Assembly (NCBI GenBank): GCA_900550865.1
Contig: URTM01000005.1
Coordinates: forward strand, 1-64,000
Length of the DNA stretch: 64,000 nt
Direction of reading: 5' to 3'
Origin: an uncultured Dorea sp.
Lineage (GTDB): Bacteria; Bacillota; Clostridia; Lachnospirales; Lachnospiraceae
The stretch's first letter is position 1; every line of letters begins with the position of its first letter. The notes beneath the pieces were generated by a model, which was not told the DNA's origin, did no database searches, and saw only the letters and a list, made by a program, of their open reading frames with translations. The position numbers and the translations under genes were made by a program. Below, one piece after another: positions 16,793 through 26,610 of this stretch.

Positions 16793-17542
16793 ATGGATCA
16801 GACAATGGAAGGAAAAGTTGCGGTTGTAACCGGAGCATCCAGAGGAATCGGAAAAGCAATCGCTGTAAAGCTTGCATCAAAAGGAGCAACAGTTGTGATC
16901 AACTATAACGGTTCCAGAGAAAGAGCCGAAGAAGTAAAGAATGAAGTTGAGTCTGCGGGCGGTAAAGCAATAATCATACAATGTAATGTGGCCGATTTTG
17001 ATGCCTGTAAAGAATTCATCGAGACGGTGATCAAGGAACAGGGAAGAATTGATATTCTGGTTAATAATGCAGGAATTACCAAGGATGGACTCCTTATGAA
17101 GATGTCAGAAGAAGACTTTGATAAGGTATTGGACACAAACTTGAAGGGAACATTTCATACAATAAGAGCTGCGCTCCGCCAGATGATCCGCCAGAGAAGC
17201 GGACGCATCATAAATATGGCATCTGTTGTAGGTGTCAGCGGTAATGCAGGACAGGCAAACTATGCGGCGTCCAAAGCAGGTGTGATCGGACTGACCAAGA
17301 CAGCGGCCAGAGAAGTGGCATCCAGAGGAATTACGGTCAATGCAGTTGCACCGGGATTTATCGAGACCGACATGACAGAAGTGCTTCCGGAAAAGATAAA
17401 GGAAGCGTCTGCCGCACAGATTCCACTTGGAAAATTCGGAAAAGCAGAAGATGTAGCGAATGCGGTAGCATTTCTTGCGTCAGAGGATGCGGGATATATT
17501 ACCGGACAGGTATTGCATGTAGACGGCGGTATGGTGATGTAA
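16793..17542 (+). CDS. fabG: 3-oxoacyl-ACP reductase
   Basis: An NADPH-dependent short-chain dehydrogenase that reduces the 3-keto group. TGASRGIG (cofactor loop), NNAG, Ser144 and the YxxxK pair Tyr157/Lys161 are present, and the C-terminus ends GGMVM as in FabG. Length 249. GGAGGAATCG in the end of fabD is the ribosome binding site. Confidence 0.96.
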   Translation: MDQTMEGKVAVVTGASRGIGKAIAVKLASKGATVVINYNGSRERAEEVKNEVESAGGKAIIIQCNVADFDACKEFIETVIKEQGRIDILVNNAGITKDGLLMKMSEEDFDKVLDTNLKGTFHTIRAALRQMIRQRSGRIINMASVVGVSGNAGQANYAASKAGVIGLTKTAAREVASRGITVNAVAPGFIETDMTEVLPEKIKEASAAQIPLGKFGKAEDVANAVAFLASEDAGYITGQVLHVDGGMVM

Positions 17543-17557
17543 AGGAGATTAAGATAT

Positions 17558-18796
17558 ATGAAGAGAAGGGTTGTAGTGACAGGACTTGGAGCAGTGACTC
17601 CGATCGGAAATACCGTAGAGGAGTTCTGGAACGGCATCAAAGAAGGTAAAGTAGGAATCGGAGAGATTACAAAATTCGACACTACGGAATATAAGGTGAA
17701 AATTGCAGCCGAGGTAAAAGATTTTCAGGCAAAAGACAGAATGGATTTTAAGGCGGCAAGAAGAATGGAGCCATTTTCCCAGTATGCGGTAGCAGCGGCG
17801 AAAGAAGCATTCGAGGATGCCGGACTTGATATGTCAAAAGAAGATCCGTTCCGTGTCGGTGTGATCGTAGGTTCCGGTATCGGAAGCCTTCAGGCAGTAG
17901 AAAAAGAATATGAAAAGATCCGGACCAAAGGACCGGGAAGAGTCAATCCATTGCTGGTTCCGATGATGATCTCGAACATGGCAGCAGGTAATATTTCCAT
18001 CCAGCTTGGGCTGAAGGGAAAATGCACGAATGTTGTTACAGCATGTGCCAGTGGAACAAACTGCATCGGTGATGCATTCCGCGCGATCCAGTATGGTGAC
18101 GCAGAAGTGATGCTGGCGGGTGGAGCAGAAGGATGTATCTGTGAGACCGGAGTCGCAGGATTCACAAGTCTGACAGCACTTTCGACTTCTACAGATCCGA
18201 TGAAGGCATCCAGACCATTTGATAAAGACAGGGATGGATTCGTTCTCGGAGAAGGTGCAGGTGTAGTTGTTCTGGAAGAACTGGAACATGCAAAACAACG
18301 TGGTGCAGTCATCTATGCCGAGCTTGCCGGATACGGTTCTACGGGAGATGCATATCACATTACTTCTCCGGCAGAAGACGGAAGCGGAGCAGCCAAAGCA
18401 ATGGAACTTGCAATGGAAGAAGGCGGGATCGAACCTTCTCAGGTAGATTATATCAATGCGCATGGAACCAGTACACATCATAATGACCTGTTCGAGACAC
18501 GTGCAATTAAGCTGGCACTCGGCGAAGCGGCAAAGGATGTTGTGATTAATTCTACAAAATCTATGATCGGACATCTGCTTGGCGCAGCAGGAGGTGTAGA
18601 GTTTATTACCTGTGTGAAGACAATTCAGGATAACTTCATTCATCAGACTGTCGGAACAGAAACCGCAGATGAAGAATGTGACCTGAATTATGCAATTGGT
18701 GCGCCGATTGAGAAGAAAGTGGATTATGTACTGACCAACTCGCTTGGATTCGGAGGGCATAATGCAGTGTTATTGTTGAAGCGGTATGAAGGCTAA
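17558..18796 (+). CDS. fabF: 3-oxoacyl-ACP synthase II
   Basis: The elongating condensing enzyme. The Cys-His-His triad is seen as Cys163 in TACASGTN, His in HGTSTHHND and His in GHLLGAAGG. Length (412) is normal. AAAGGAGA precedes its ATG. No separate fabB is visible, so FabF probably performs all elongation steps. Confidence 0.97.
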   Translation: MKRRVVVTGLGAVTPIGNTVEEFWNGIKEGKVGIGEITKFDTTEYKVKIAAEVKDFQAKDRMDFKAARRMEPFSQYAVAAAKEAFEDAGLDMSKEDPFRVGVIVGSGIGSLQAVEKEYEKIRTKGPGRVNPLLVPMMISNMAAGNISIQLGLKGKCTNVVTACASGTNCIGDAFRAIQYGDAEVMLAGGAEGCICETGVAGFTSLTALSTSTDPMKASRPFDKDRDGFVLGEGAGVVVLEELEHAKQRGAVIYAELAGYGSTGDAYHITSPAEDGSGAAKAMELAMEEGGIEPSQVDYINAHGTSTHHNDLFETRAIKLALGEAAKDVVINSTKSMIGHLLGAAGGVEFITCVKTIQDNFIHQTVGTETADEECDLNYAIGAPIEKKVDYVLTNSLGFGGHNAVLLLKRYEG

Positions 18797-18824
18797 CGGA
18801 AGCCACAGGAGGGACAAAGAGCAT

Positions 18825-19292
18825 ATGGAAATGGAGAAAATGATCGAACTCATAGATGCCGTGTCAAAGTCAGATCTGACAGGATTTAAATATGAGGAAG
18901 ATGGAATCAAACTGCATTTGAGCAAGAAAGAAAATACATGCTATGTGACGGAAAATCTGTCTGCACCGGTGAATGCGGTAACAACTTCTGCTGCGGAGAT
19001 AAAAAAAGCAGCAGAAGGAGATCAGATACCGGGAACGTCTGCAGAAGAAACACCTGTCGGGAATGTGGTGGAATCCCCGTTGGTAGGAACATTTTATGCA
19101 GCACCTGCGGAGGATGCGGAAAGTTTCGTAAAAGTCGGTGACAGAGTAGAAAAAGGACAGACACTCGGAATTGTAGAAGCAATGAAGCTGATGAATGAGA
19201 TCGAAAGCGATTACAGCGGAACGGTCGCAGAGATTCTGGTAAATAATCAGGAAGGTGTGGAATATGGACAGCCATTGTTCCGCATCGTGTAG
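18825..19292 (+). CDS. accB: Biotin carboxyl carrier protein of acetyl-CoA carboxylase
   Basis: A 155-residue carrier. The N-terminal 60 residues bind the carboxylase core, a Thr/Ala/Glu-rich linker follows, and the C-terminal biotinyl domain ends with EAMKLMNEIE, whose lysine carries biotin. Start choice: ACAGGAGGGAC precedes ATG 18825; an upstream in-frame ATG within the end of fabF would add 13 residues without a ribosome binding site. Confidence 0.95.
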   Translation: MEMEKMIELIDAVSKSDLTGFKYEEDGIKLHLSKKENTCYVTENLSAPVNAVTTSAAEIKKAAEGDQIPGTSAEETPVGNVVESPLVGTFYAAPAEDAESFVKVGDRVEKGQTLGIVEAMKLMNEIESDYSGTVAEILVNNQEGVEYGQPLFRIV

Positions 19293-19301
19293 GAGGACAG
19301 T

Positions 19302-19730
19302 ATGAATCATTTGGATATCAATCAGATAAAAGAAATTATCCCGCACCGTCACCCATTTCTTCTGCTGGATTACATTGAGGATTATGTACCGGGAGAATAC
19401 GCAGTGGGATATAAATGTGTGTCTTACAGAGAAGAATTCTTCGCAGGACATTTTCCGGAAGAACCGGTGATGCCGGGAGTACTGACCGTGGAAGCGCTGG
19501 CGCAGGCCGGTGCGGTTGCAATCTTAAGTCTGGAAGAAAACAAAGGAAAGATTGCATATTTCGGCGGAATCAATAAATGCAAATTCAAAGGTAAGATCAT
19601 TCCGGGAGATAAGGTACGTCTGGAGACGAAGATCATCCGGCGAAAAGGGCCTGTCGGTGTCGGCGAGGCAGTCGCAAGTGTGGATGGAAAGGTAGTAGTC
19701 AGTGCAGAACTGACATTCATGGTTGGATAA
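19302..19730 (+). CDS. fabZ: 3-hydroxyacyl-ACP dehydratase
   Basis: A 142-residue hot-dog-fold dehydratase. The catalytic histidine is in GHFPEEPVMPGVL, with the conserved Glu in TVEALAQAGA, and HRHPFLLLD is the N-terminal family motif. It removes water from 3-hydroxyacyl-ACP. Its place between accB and accC is a typical clostridial order. I see no FabA-type isomerase features. Confidence 0.96.
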   Translation: MNHLDINQIKEIIPHRHPFLLLDYIEDYVPGEYAVGYKCVSYREEFFAGHFPEEPVMPGVLTVEALAQAGAVAILSLEENKGKIAYFGGINKCKFKGKIIPGDKVRLETKIIRRKGPVGVGEAVASVDGKVVVSAELTFMVG

Positions 19731-19759
19731 ACAGAAGCAGCATAGGAGTGTAAGGAAAG

Positions 19760-21094
19760 ATGATTAAAAAAGTATTGATCGCAAACAGGGGAGAGATTGC
19801 AGTGCGTATCATCCGCGCCTGCCGCGAGATGGGAATAGAGACTGTGGCGGTCTATTCCGAGGCGGACAAAGAAGCACTGCACACGAAACTTGCAGATGAA
19901 GCAGTCTGCATAGGTCCTGCTCCGTCAAAAGACAGCTATCTCAGTATGGAAAATATCATCAGCGCAACGATCATCAGTGGTGCAGATGCAATTCATCCCG
20001 GATTCGGATTTCTGTCTGAGAACAGCAAATTTGCAGAATTATGTGAGCAATGCAATATTACATTCATCGGACCGGATTCTAAGGTTATTGCAAGCCTTGG
20101 TAATAAACAGGTTGCGAGAAATACGATGATGGCAGCAGGCGTGCCGGTCATACCCGGAAGTAAGGAACCGGTCTATGATGCAAAGACAGGTGCTGCGTTG
20201 GCACAGGAGATCGGATATCCGGTTATTATAAAAGCTGCCCTTGGAGGCGGCGGGAAAGGCATGCGTACTGCCTGGACACCGGAGGAGTTTGAATCTGCAT
20301 TTCAGACGGCGCAGAAAGAGACAGAGATGGCATTTGCCGATTCGACAATGTACATTGAACACTTTGTAGAAAATCCAAGACATATTGAGTTCCAGATCCT
20401 GGCGGATAAATATGGCAATGTGATCCATCTGGGAGAAAGAGACTGTTCTATCCAGCGTAATCATCAGAAATTGATTGAAGAATCTCCATCTGTTGCATTG
20501 TCAGATGAACTGAGAACAAAGATGGGAGATGCAGCGGTGAAAGCCGCCAAAGCAGCGGGGTATGAGAATGCCGGAACAATTGAGTTCTTATTAGAAAAAT
20601 CCGGAAACTTTTATTTCATGGAAATGAATACTAGGATCCAGGTGGAGCATCCGGTAACGGAATGGGTAACCGGCGTAGATCTTGTAAAGGAACAGATCCG
20701 TATCGCATCCGGACAGGAGTTGTCCTATACACAGGAAGACATCAAACTGACCGGGCATGCGATCGAGTGCAGGATCAATGCAGAGAATCCGGAGAAAGGA
20801 TTCCGCCCGTCTCCGGGAACGATCACAGATATGTATCTTCCGGGAGGAAAGGGGATCCGTATCGATTCTGCGATATACAGTGGGTATACGATCCCGCCAT
20901 ATTATGATTCCATGGTGGCAAAACTGATCGTATGGGCGAAGAACCGTCAGGAAGCAATCCGCAAGATGCAGAGCGCACTGGGTGAGGTCATCATTGAAGG
21001 AATTGATACGAATGTGGATTATCAGTATGGAATTGTGAATCATCCGGATTACATTGAGGGAAATATAGATATTGAATTTATTGAAAGACTGTAG
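19760..21094 (+). CDS. accC: Biotin carboxylase subunit of acetyl-CoA carboxylase
   Basis: An ATP-grasp enzyme that carboxylates the biotin of AccB. The N-terminal [18 protein letters not shown], the ATP-binding GGGGKGMR loop, [13 protein letters not shown], and the catalytic [14 protein letters not shown] are all intact. Length (444) is as expected. Confidence 0.97.
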   Translation: MIKKVLIANRGEIAVRIIRACREMGIETVAVYSEADKEALHTKLADEAVCIGPAPSKDSYLSMENIISATIISGADAIHPGFGFLSENSKFAELCEQCNITFIGPDSKVIASLGNKQVARNTMMAAGVPVIPGSKEPVYDAKTGAALAQEIGYPVIIKAALGGGGKGMRTAWTPEEFESAFQTAQKETEMAFADSTMYIEHFVENPRHIEFQILADKYGNVIHLGERDCSIQRNHQKLIEESPSVALSDELRTKMGDAAVKAAKAAGYENAGTIEFLLEKSGNFYFMEMNTRIQVEHPVTEWVTGVDLVKEQIRIASGQELSYTQEDIKLTGHAIECRINAENPEKGFRPSPGTITDMYLPGGKGIRIDSAIYSGYTIPPYYDSMVAKLIVWAKNRQEAIRKMQSALGEVIIEGIDTNVDYQYGIVNHPDYIEGNIDIEFIERL

Positions 21095-21106
21095 AGGTGA
21101 CTGCTG

Positions 21107-22807
21107 ATGAAGCTGGACAACGTATTTAAGAAAACCAGAATTGCTGTCGGAAGAAAGAATTATATTACATTTACCAGACGACCGGAAGTACCGGAGGGAT
21201 TACTCCGCAAATGTAACAAGTGTGGAGGAGCAATTATTGCAGAGGATGTAAAGAAAGAGCATTATATCTGTCCGAAGTGCGGGGGATATTTCCGCGTGCA
21301 TGCGAGACGCAGGATCGAGATGGTCACGGATGAAGGTTCTTTTGAAGAGTGGGATTCTGATCTTCAGGGAGGAAATCCTCTGGAATACAAAGGATACGAA
21401 GAAAAACTGGAAAAACTACAGGAAAAGACAGGGCTTTCAGAAGCAGTCATAACAGGAAAAGCAAAGATTGACGGCCGTGAGACGGCTATCGGAGTTTGTG
21501 ATGGGAGATTTTTGATGGCCAGCATGGGAGAAGCAGTTGGAGAGAAGATAGCAAGGGCAGTAGAACGGGCAACAGAAGAAAGACTTCCGGTCATCTTATT
21601 TGCCTGTTCCGGAGGGGCCCGCATGCAGGAGGGAATCGTCTCTCTGATGCAGATGGCAAAGACATCCGCAGCGCTGAAGCGCCACAGTGATGCCGGACTT
21701 CTTTACATCAGCGTACTGACCGATCCCACGACTGGCGGAGTAACCGCAAGCTTTGCGATGCTCGGGGATGTGATTCTGGCAGAGCCAAAAGCTCTGATTG
21801 GGTTCGCTGGCCCAAGAGTGATCGAGCAGACCATCGGACAGAAGCTTCCGGATGGGTTCCAGAGATCAGAGTTCCTGCTGGAACATGGATTCCTGGATGC
21901 CATTGTGGAACGTCCTCAGATGAAAGCAGCACTTTCTAAGATCCTGGCACTTCATGAGGCTGGAGAAGGAACAGGATTCAGTAGAAAGAAATGTGATCCG
22001 GAACTGGTATCAGGCAGCAAGATGAATATGACTGCATGGCAGAGAGTGGAACTTTCCAGACGCAAAGACCGTCCGGTAGGCAGTGATTACATCGATACAT
22101 TATTTACAGATTTTGTAGAATTTCACGGAGACCGCTATTTTGCAGATGACAAAGCTATCATCGGCGGTGTGGCAAGATTCCACGGTATGCCGGTAACGGT
22201 GATCGCACAGGCTAAGGGAAGAAATACAAGGGAAAATATCGAAAGAAACTTCGGTATGCCGCAGCCGGAAGGATATCGGAAAGCTTTAAGACTGATGAAA
22301 CAGGCGGAAAAATTCAGACGTCCTGTCATCTGTCTGGTCGATACGCCGGGAGCATTCTGTGGATTAGAAGCAGAAGAACGCGGACAAGGAGAAGCCATTG
22401 CCAGAAATATCTATGAGATGTCCGGCTTAAAAGTCCCGGTTGTTTCAATTATCATCGGGGAAGGTGGAAGCGGCGGAGCACTTGCAATGGCAACTTCGGA
22501 TGAAGTATGGATGCTGGAGAATTCCATCTATTCCATTCTCTCGCCGGAAGGATTCGCAAGCATCCTCTGGAAAGACAGCTCGAAAGCCAAAGAAGCTGCA
22601 GAAGTGATGAAGCTGACGGCGGAGAATCTGAAAGCGCAGGGAATCGTAGAGCGTGTCTTTGCAGAACCGGAAACGTATACGGTTCAGAACATGGATGCTG
22701 TGATCATGCAGATAAATGAAGCAATAGAAGAATTCCTGATGAGATATGGAAGCTTGTCGGAACAGGAATTGATAAGACATAGATACGAGCGCTTCAGAAA
22801 TATGTAA
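21107..22807 (+). CDS. accDA: Acetyl-CoA carboxylase carboxyltransferase, fused beta-alpha (AccD-AccA)
   Basis: One 566-residue chain carries both transferase subunits. Residues 1-280 are AccD: a four-cysteine zinc finger (CNKCGG then CPKCGG, residues 36-58), the oxyanion-type SGGARMQEG loop and [11 protein letters not shown]. Residues 305-566 are Acc[38 protein letters not shown] and [10 protein letters not shown]. There is no stop or ribosome binding site between them. In most bacteria the two are separate; fusion guarantees 1:1 expression. It transfers the carboxyl group to acetyl-CoA, giving malonyl-CoA. Confidence 0.95.
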   Translation: MKLDNVFKKTRIAVGRKNYITFTRRPEVPEGLLRKCNKCGGAIIAEDVKKEHYICPKCGGYFRVHARRRIEMVTDEGSFEEWDSDLQGGNPLEYKGYEEKLEKLQEKTGLSEAVITGKAKIDGRETAIGVCDGRFLMASMGEAVGEKIARAVERATEERLPVILFACSGGARMQEGIVSLMQMAKTSAALKRHSDAGLLYISVLTDPTTGGVTASFAMLGDVILAEPKALIGFAGPRVIEQTIGQKLPDGFQRSEFLLEHGFLDAIVERPQMKAALSKILALHEAGEGTGFSRKKCDPELVSGSKMNMTAWQRVELSRRKDRPVGSDYIDTLFTDFVEFHGDRYFADDKAIIGGVARFHGMPVTVIAQAKGRNTRENIERNFGMPQPEGYRKALRLMKQAEKFRRPVICLVDTPGAFCGLEAEERGQGEAIARNIYEMSGLKVPVVSIIIGEGGSGGALAMATSDEVWMLENSIYSILSPEGFASILWKDSSKAKEAAEVMKLTAENLKAQGIVERVFAEPETYTVQNMDAVIMQINEAIEEFLMRYGSLSEQELIRHRYERFRNM

Positions 22808-22851
22808 TAGGTATGGACACATAGATTCTATAATATGATGAGGAAAAAAAT

Positions 22852-23922
22852 ATGGAAATACAACCATTGAAAATAGGAACAAAGATGGCAAAAGTTCCGG
22901 TTATCCAGGGTGGCATGGGAGTAGGGATCAGCCTTGGAAATCTTGCGGGAGCAGTTGCAAAAGAGGGCGGCATAGGGATCATCTCTGCCGCTCAACCAGG
23001 CTTTAAAGAAAAGGATTTTGAAAAGAATCCATTAGAAGCGAACTTAAGAGCGGTGAAATCGGAATATGAAAAAGCAAGAAAACTGGCACCGGATGGAATC
23101 ATAGGATTTAATCTGATGGTTGCCATGGAGCATTATGAAGAATATGTACATGCGGTGGTAGAAGCAGGCGCAGATCTGATCGTATCAGGAGCGGGACTTC
23201 CGACAGAACTTCCGAAATATGTGGGGGATTCGGACATTCTGCTTGCGCCGATCGTATCTACTGCAAAGTCGGCGAATGTCATATTAAAGTACTGGGATAA
23301 AAAATATCAAAGGATGCCGGATCTGGTAGTGATCGAAGGACCGCTTGCCGGGGGACATCTGGGATTTCGTGAAGAACAGCTGGATGAATATGAAGGACAG
23401 GCAATATACGATCAGGAGATTCAGAAAATCAAAGAAATCATACAGACCTATTCGGATAAATACGAAAAGAAGATTCCGATAGCAATCGGTGGAGGAATCC
23501 ATGACAGCGAAAGCGCCGCACATGCATTTTCCATTGGGGCAGATGCGGTACAGGTGGCAACCAGATTTGTTACGACGGAAGAATGTGACGCAGACATCCG
23601 CTATAAAGAGGCATATCTGAATGCCAGAAAAGAGGATATCGTGATCGTAAAAAGTCCGGTGGGAATGCCGGGACGTGCGATTCTGAATCCATTTATGAAA
23701 AAAGTAAAAGAACAGGGCAGGATCGCTCCCGCACATTGTTACAGCTGTCTGAAACACTGTAATCCTGGAACGACACCATATTGTATTACGCAGGCACTGA
23801 TCAATGCGGCGAAGGGAAATGTCGATGATGCATTACTTTTCTGCGGGGCATATGCATACAGGGCAGATCATCTGGAAACTGTGAAAGAAGTTATTGATTC
23901 TCTGATACCAGAAAGGGTATAA
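22852..23922 (+). CDS. FabK/nitronate monooxygenase family flavoprotein, Cys-cluster variant
   Basis: A second FMN-dependent TIM-barrel protein in the same operon, 356 residues. IQGGMGVGISLGNLAGAVAK, GPLAGGHLG (the His-containing loop) and AIGGGIHDSESA (phosphate site) define the family. It differs from the upstream fabK by an insertion of about 20 residues in the middle (REEQLDEYEGQAIYD) and by a C-terminal cysteine cluster, CYSCLKHCNPGTTPYC, which could hold an iron-sulfur cluster or metal. It may be a second enoyl reductase, an isomerising reductase or a detoxifying nitronate oxidase; the sequence does not decide. Confidence 0.85.
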   Translation: MEIQPLKIGTKMAKVPVIQGGMGVGISLGNLAGAVAKEGGIGIISAAQPGFKEKDFEKNPLEANLRAVKSEYEKARKLAPDGIIGFNLMVAMEHYEEYVHAVVEAGADLIVSGAGLPTELPKYVGDSDILLAPIVSTAKSANVILKYWDKKYQRMPDLVVIEGPLAGGHLGFREEQLDEYEGQAIYDQEIQKIKEIIQTYSDKYEKKIPIAIGGGIHDSESAAHAFSIGADAVQVATRFVTTEECDADIRYKEAYLNARKEDIVIVKSPVGMPGRAILNPFMKKVKEQGRIAPAHCYSCLKHCNPGTTPYCITQALINAAKGNVDDALLFCGAYAYRADHLETVKEVIDSLIPERV

Positions 23923-23973
23923 TATAAGGCAAGAGTAAAGAATGAAGAGTTAAAGTGAAGGAAATTACAGAAG

Positions 23974-24435
23974 ATGGGAATGGATGACGCATATAAGATG
24001 ATCAATCAGACGTTGGTCAGTCTGATCAATGAAATATGGGAGCTGGAAGAAAAGGCGATTATTACGGACGAGTTCAAGGATCTTACGAACAATGATATGC
24101 ATGTAATAGAAGCAATCGGACTCGGGGAAGGGAATAATATGTCTTCGATCGCCAGAAAGCTGAATATTACGGTAGGGTCCCTTACGACTGCCATGAACAG
24201 TCTGGTGAATAAAAGATATGTAGAGCGTCACCGCAGTGAAGAAGACCGGAGAGTCGTTTTGGTCAAATTGACGGAAAAAGGTGTAAAGGCTTATCATCAT
24301 CATGAAGATTACCACAGACAGATGACACAGGCAATCCTGGATAAACTGGATGATACCGAGCTTCCGGTACTTGTGAAGACACTGGATGCTTTATCCGAAT
24401 TCTTTACCGGTTACAGTGAGAATAAGGAGTCATAA
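23974..24435 (+). CDS. MarR family regulator, likely FabT-like control of the fab operon
   Basis: A 153-residue winged-helix protein. The recognition part MSSIARKLNITVGSLTTAMNSL and the wing RHRSEEDRRVVLVKLT are MarR-type. Its place at the end of the fatty acid operon matches FabT, which in lactic acid bacteria represses fab genes with acyl-ACP as co-repressor. The TTTGA-N3-TCAAA-like palindromes around the fabH promoter are the probable targets. The link is inferred from position and site shape. It could instead be read from an internal promoter, which I do not see. Confidence 0.85.
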   Translation: MGMDDAYKMINQTLVSLINEIWELEEKAIITDEFKDLTNNDMHVIEAIGLGEGNNMSSIARKLNITVGSLTTAMNSLVNKRYVERHRSEEDRRVVLVKLTEKGVKAYHHHEDYHRQMTQAILDKLDDTELPVLVKTLDALSEFFTGYSENKES

Positions 24436-24440
24436 GATAT

Positions 24441-25097
24441 ATGGTAAAAGGTGTAATCTTTGATATGGATGGAACGATGTTCGATACAGAACGTCTTTCT
24501 ACAAAGGGATGGCTTTACGCAGGTGAAAAGCTGGGCGAAGACATTCCAGTTACATTGACAGATTCTTTCCGGGGAAGAAATCCACAGTCGATCCGTAAAA
24601 AATTTGCAGAATATTTTGGAGACAGACTGGATTATGATACGGCAAGAGCAATGAAACATGAGTATTTCGATGAAGTGACAAAAGAATCTGTTCCACATAA
24701 AGAAGGACTGCAGGATTTATTGGAATATTTGAAAACGCAGGGGATTCCGGCTGTGGTTGCGACATCCACAGAGAGAAAGCGCGCAAGCAGGCTGATACAT
24801 GTGTCTGGCGTAGAACATTTGATTTTGAATGCGATTTATGGAGATATGGTGGAGCATGGAAAGCCGGAGCCGGACATTTTTCTGAAGGCAGCAGAGCTGA
24901 TCGGACAGAAACCGGAGGAATGTCTGGTGCTGGAAGACAGTGCGCCGGGACTTCTGGCGGGCAAGGCTGCTGGCGGTTATACAATCTATGTGCCGGATGT
25001 GGCGGTTGTGCCGGAAGAAGCAAAGGAAGGAATCACGGCAGAACTGGTAGATCTGCATGAAGTAGCTGCATGGATAGAGAAAGAGAATAACAAATAA
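24441..25097 (+). CDS. HAD family phosphatase (beta-phosphoglucomutase-like subgroup)
   Basis: A 218-residue haloacid-dehalogenase-type hydrolase. Motif I is DMDGTMFDTE (residues 8-17), motif II Thr lies in VVATST, motif III Lys is in GKPEPDIF and motif IV is LEDSAPGL. The helical cap between residues 17 and 85 places it near beta-phosphoglucomutases and sugar phosphatases. Six bases separate it from the MarR gene, so it is the last gene of the transcript; a role in lipid synthesis is not evident. Confidence 0.88.
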   Translation: MVKGVIFDMDGTMFDTERLSTKGWLYAGEKLGEDIPVTLTDSFRGRNPQSIRKKFAEYFGDRLDYDTARAMKHEYFDEVTKESVPHKEGLQDLLEYLKTQGIPAVVATSTERKRASRLIHVSGVEHLILNAIYGDMVEHGKPEPDIFLKAAELIGQKPEECLVLEDSAPGLLAGKAAGGYTIYVPDVAVVPEEAKEGITAELVDLHEVAAWIEKENNK

Positions 25098-25110
25098 GAA
25101 GATAGAAATG

Positions 25111-25155
25111 ACTGTCATGCAGCTGGATTGAAGACTGCGTGGCAGTTTTTTTTAT
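25111..25155 (+). terminator. Terminator of the fatty acid operon
   Basis: ACTGTCATGCAG pairs imperfectly with CTGCGTGGCAGT, followed by eight T. Confidence 0.8.
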
Positions 25156-25179
25156 CTTCAGGCAGTCGTAAGAAACTGC

Positions 25180-25208
25180 TTGCAGGAATCTTAATCAATG
25201 TATAAAAT
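25180..25208 (+). promoter_or_regulatory. Promoter of the sirtuin gene
   Basis: TTGCAG, a 17-base spacer and TAAAAT, 30 bases ahead of the ATG. Confidence 0.5.
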
Positions 25209-25238
25209 AAATTTATAAAAATTTAGGAGGACAAGGAT

Positions 25239-25967
25239 ATGTACGAAAAAGAAGTAGAACAATTACAGACAATCATTGATGACAGCGAAAGAATCGTATT
25301 CTTCGGAGGCGCAGGCGTTTCGACAGAAAGTAATATTCCGGATTTCCGAAGTGCAGATGGATTATATCAGCAGAAATATAAATATTCACCGGAACAGATC
25401 GTAAGCCACAGTTTCTTTGTACAGAACCCGGAGAGCTTCTATGAATTTTATAAAGAGAAGATGATGTTTCTGGATGCAAAACCGAATGCCGCACACAGGA
25501 AACTCGCAGAATTAGAAGAAGCCGGCAAATTAACGGCTGTGATCACGCAGAATATTGACGGACTTCATCAGGCGGCAGGAAGCAAAAATGTACTGGAACT
25601 GCACGGAAGTATTCATCGCAATTACTGCATGAAATGTCACAAATTCTATGATGCAGCCTACGTAAAACATGCGGATGGAATCCCGAGATGCAGCTGCGGT
25701 GGAATGATCAAACCGGATGTTGTACTCTATGAGGAAGGTCTCGACTCCGATGTGATCAATAAGAGTGTGAAGGCGATCAGCGAAGCAGATACGCTGATCA
25801 TAGGAGGCACGTCCCTGATCGTTTATCCGGCAGCAGGATTTATTGATTATTTCAGAGGAAAACACCTGGTGGTGATCAATAAGAGTGCAACAGCCAGAGA
25901 GGTTGGCGCGGAACTGACAATCGCGGCACCGATCGGGGAGATACTGGGACAGATAAAGGTACAGTAG
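25239..25967 (+). CDS. NAD-dependent protein deacylase, Sir2 family
   Basis: A 242-residue sirtuin. GGAGVSTESNIPDFR (23-37) binds NAD, TQNIDGLHQAAGS (103-115) lines the active site, and His122 in LELHGS is the catalytic base. Cys130, Cys133, Cys151 and Cys153 form the zinc site. An Ala-Tyr-Arg pattern that would mark a desuccinylase is not evident, so lysine deacetylation is the default guess. AGGAGGACAAGG precedes the ATG. Confidence 0.93.
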   Translation: MYEKEVEQLQTIIDDSERIVFFGGAGVSTESNIPDFRSADGLYQQKYKYSPEQIVSHSFFVQNPESFYEFYKEKMMFLDAKPNAAHRKLAELEEAGKLTAVITQNIDGLHQAAGSKNVLELHGSIHRNYCMKCHKFYDAAYVKHADGIPRCSCGGMIKPDVVLYEEGLDSDVINKSVKAISEADTLIIGGTSLIVYPAAGFIDYFRGKHLVVINKSATAREVGAELTIAAPIGEILGQIKVQ

Positions 25968-26038
25968 TAAGCGTTGGAAGTACTAAGTGCTAAAAGCAGT
26001 AAGGGACAAAAAAAGAACTTAAAAATTGGAGAAAGAAG

Positions 26039-26409
26039 ATGAAGAGAACAGGAAAATACATTTCTGTCTGCCTGTGTGTGGTAATGATCGCCACTATGTT
26101 CCTGTGCGGAGGCTGTCAGAAATAAGAGAAAGCAAAAGCAACAAAGAAAAAACAGATCGAACTGTGGCACTACTGGGACATTCCGGGCAACCAGCAGCAC
26201 TCGGATGGATCCTGGCAGCCGGACATTATGACGGAACAGCAGCCGTTCAGTCAGCAAGTGCAATCTTCGCAATCAAAGGACTGTTCCTGTATCTGCCATT
26301 AGTGATTACGGTGATTGTTCTTATTATCTGGTATTTATTCATGGGAATTGATAAGATTTACCCGACAGTGAGAAAAGAACTGGATGAGTGTAGAGAAAAG
26401 GCTGAGTAA
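26039..26409 (+). pseudogene. Chimeric remnant: sugar-binding lipoprotein 5' end joined to GPH-transporter 3' end
   Basis: From ATG 26039 a lipoprotein signal peptide is read (MKRTGKYISV..., ending with the lipobox LCGGC), then a TAA stop at 26123-26125. In the same frame beyond the stop comes KKKQIELWHYWDIPGNQQH, the start of an ABC sugar-binding protein. The frame is then lost, and from about 26200 a different frame encodes LGWILAAGHYDGTAAVQSAS, two hydrophobic segments and a KELDECREKAE tail, as at the C-terminus of GPH-type sugar transporters. A deletion thus fused two transport genes, and a nonsense mutation closed the first. Neither part can be functional. Confidence 0.75.
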
Positions 26410-26470
26410 GAGAAAGCTGAATAAAAAATATAGAATAGAAAATATGAAATTGAATAATAATTAGGAATAG

Positions 26471-26503
26471 GCCGGAAGATGTAATGTCTTCCGGCTTATT
26501 TTA
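26471..26503 (+). terminator. Terminator after the transporter remnant
   Basis: GCCGGAAGAT and GTCTTCCGGC form a stem followed by TTATTTTAA; it is probably the original terminator of the decayed transport operon. Confidence 0.7.
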
Positions 26504-26507
26504 ATCG

Positions 26508-26593
26508 CCATGCGTTCGGAAGAAGCTGCCGGTGGCAGGTTCTGTAGATCACCATGCGTTCGGAAGAAGCTGCCAGTGGCAGGTTCTGTAGAT
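26508..26593. repeat. Two tandem 44-bp repeats
   Basis: Two copies of a 44-base unit starting CCATGCGTTCGGAAGAAG and ending GGCAGGTTCTGTAGAT differ at one base in the compared part (GCCGG against GCCAG). Each holds CTGCC-N-TGGCAG, a small inverted repeat followed by GTTCTGTAG. Confidence 0.85.
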
Positions 26594-26610
26594 ACAGAAA
26601 ACTTTGGCAC

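Noticed and set aside
26026..26409. An intact 127-residue membrane protein gene
   Set aside because: The first 60 codons are an out-of-frame reading of a lipoprotein signal sequence; the rest is only the tail of a transporter, so it is a remnant.
26508..26593. A CRISPR array
   Set aside because: Only two direct repeats, without unique spacers between them, and no cas genes in the window.
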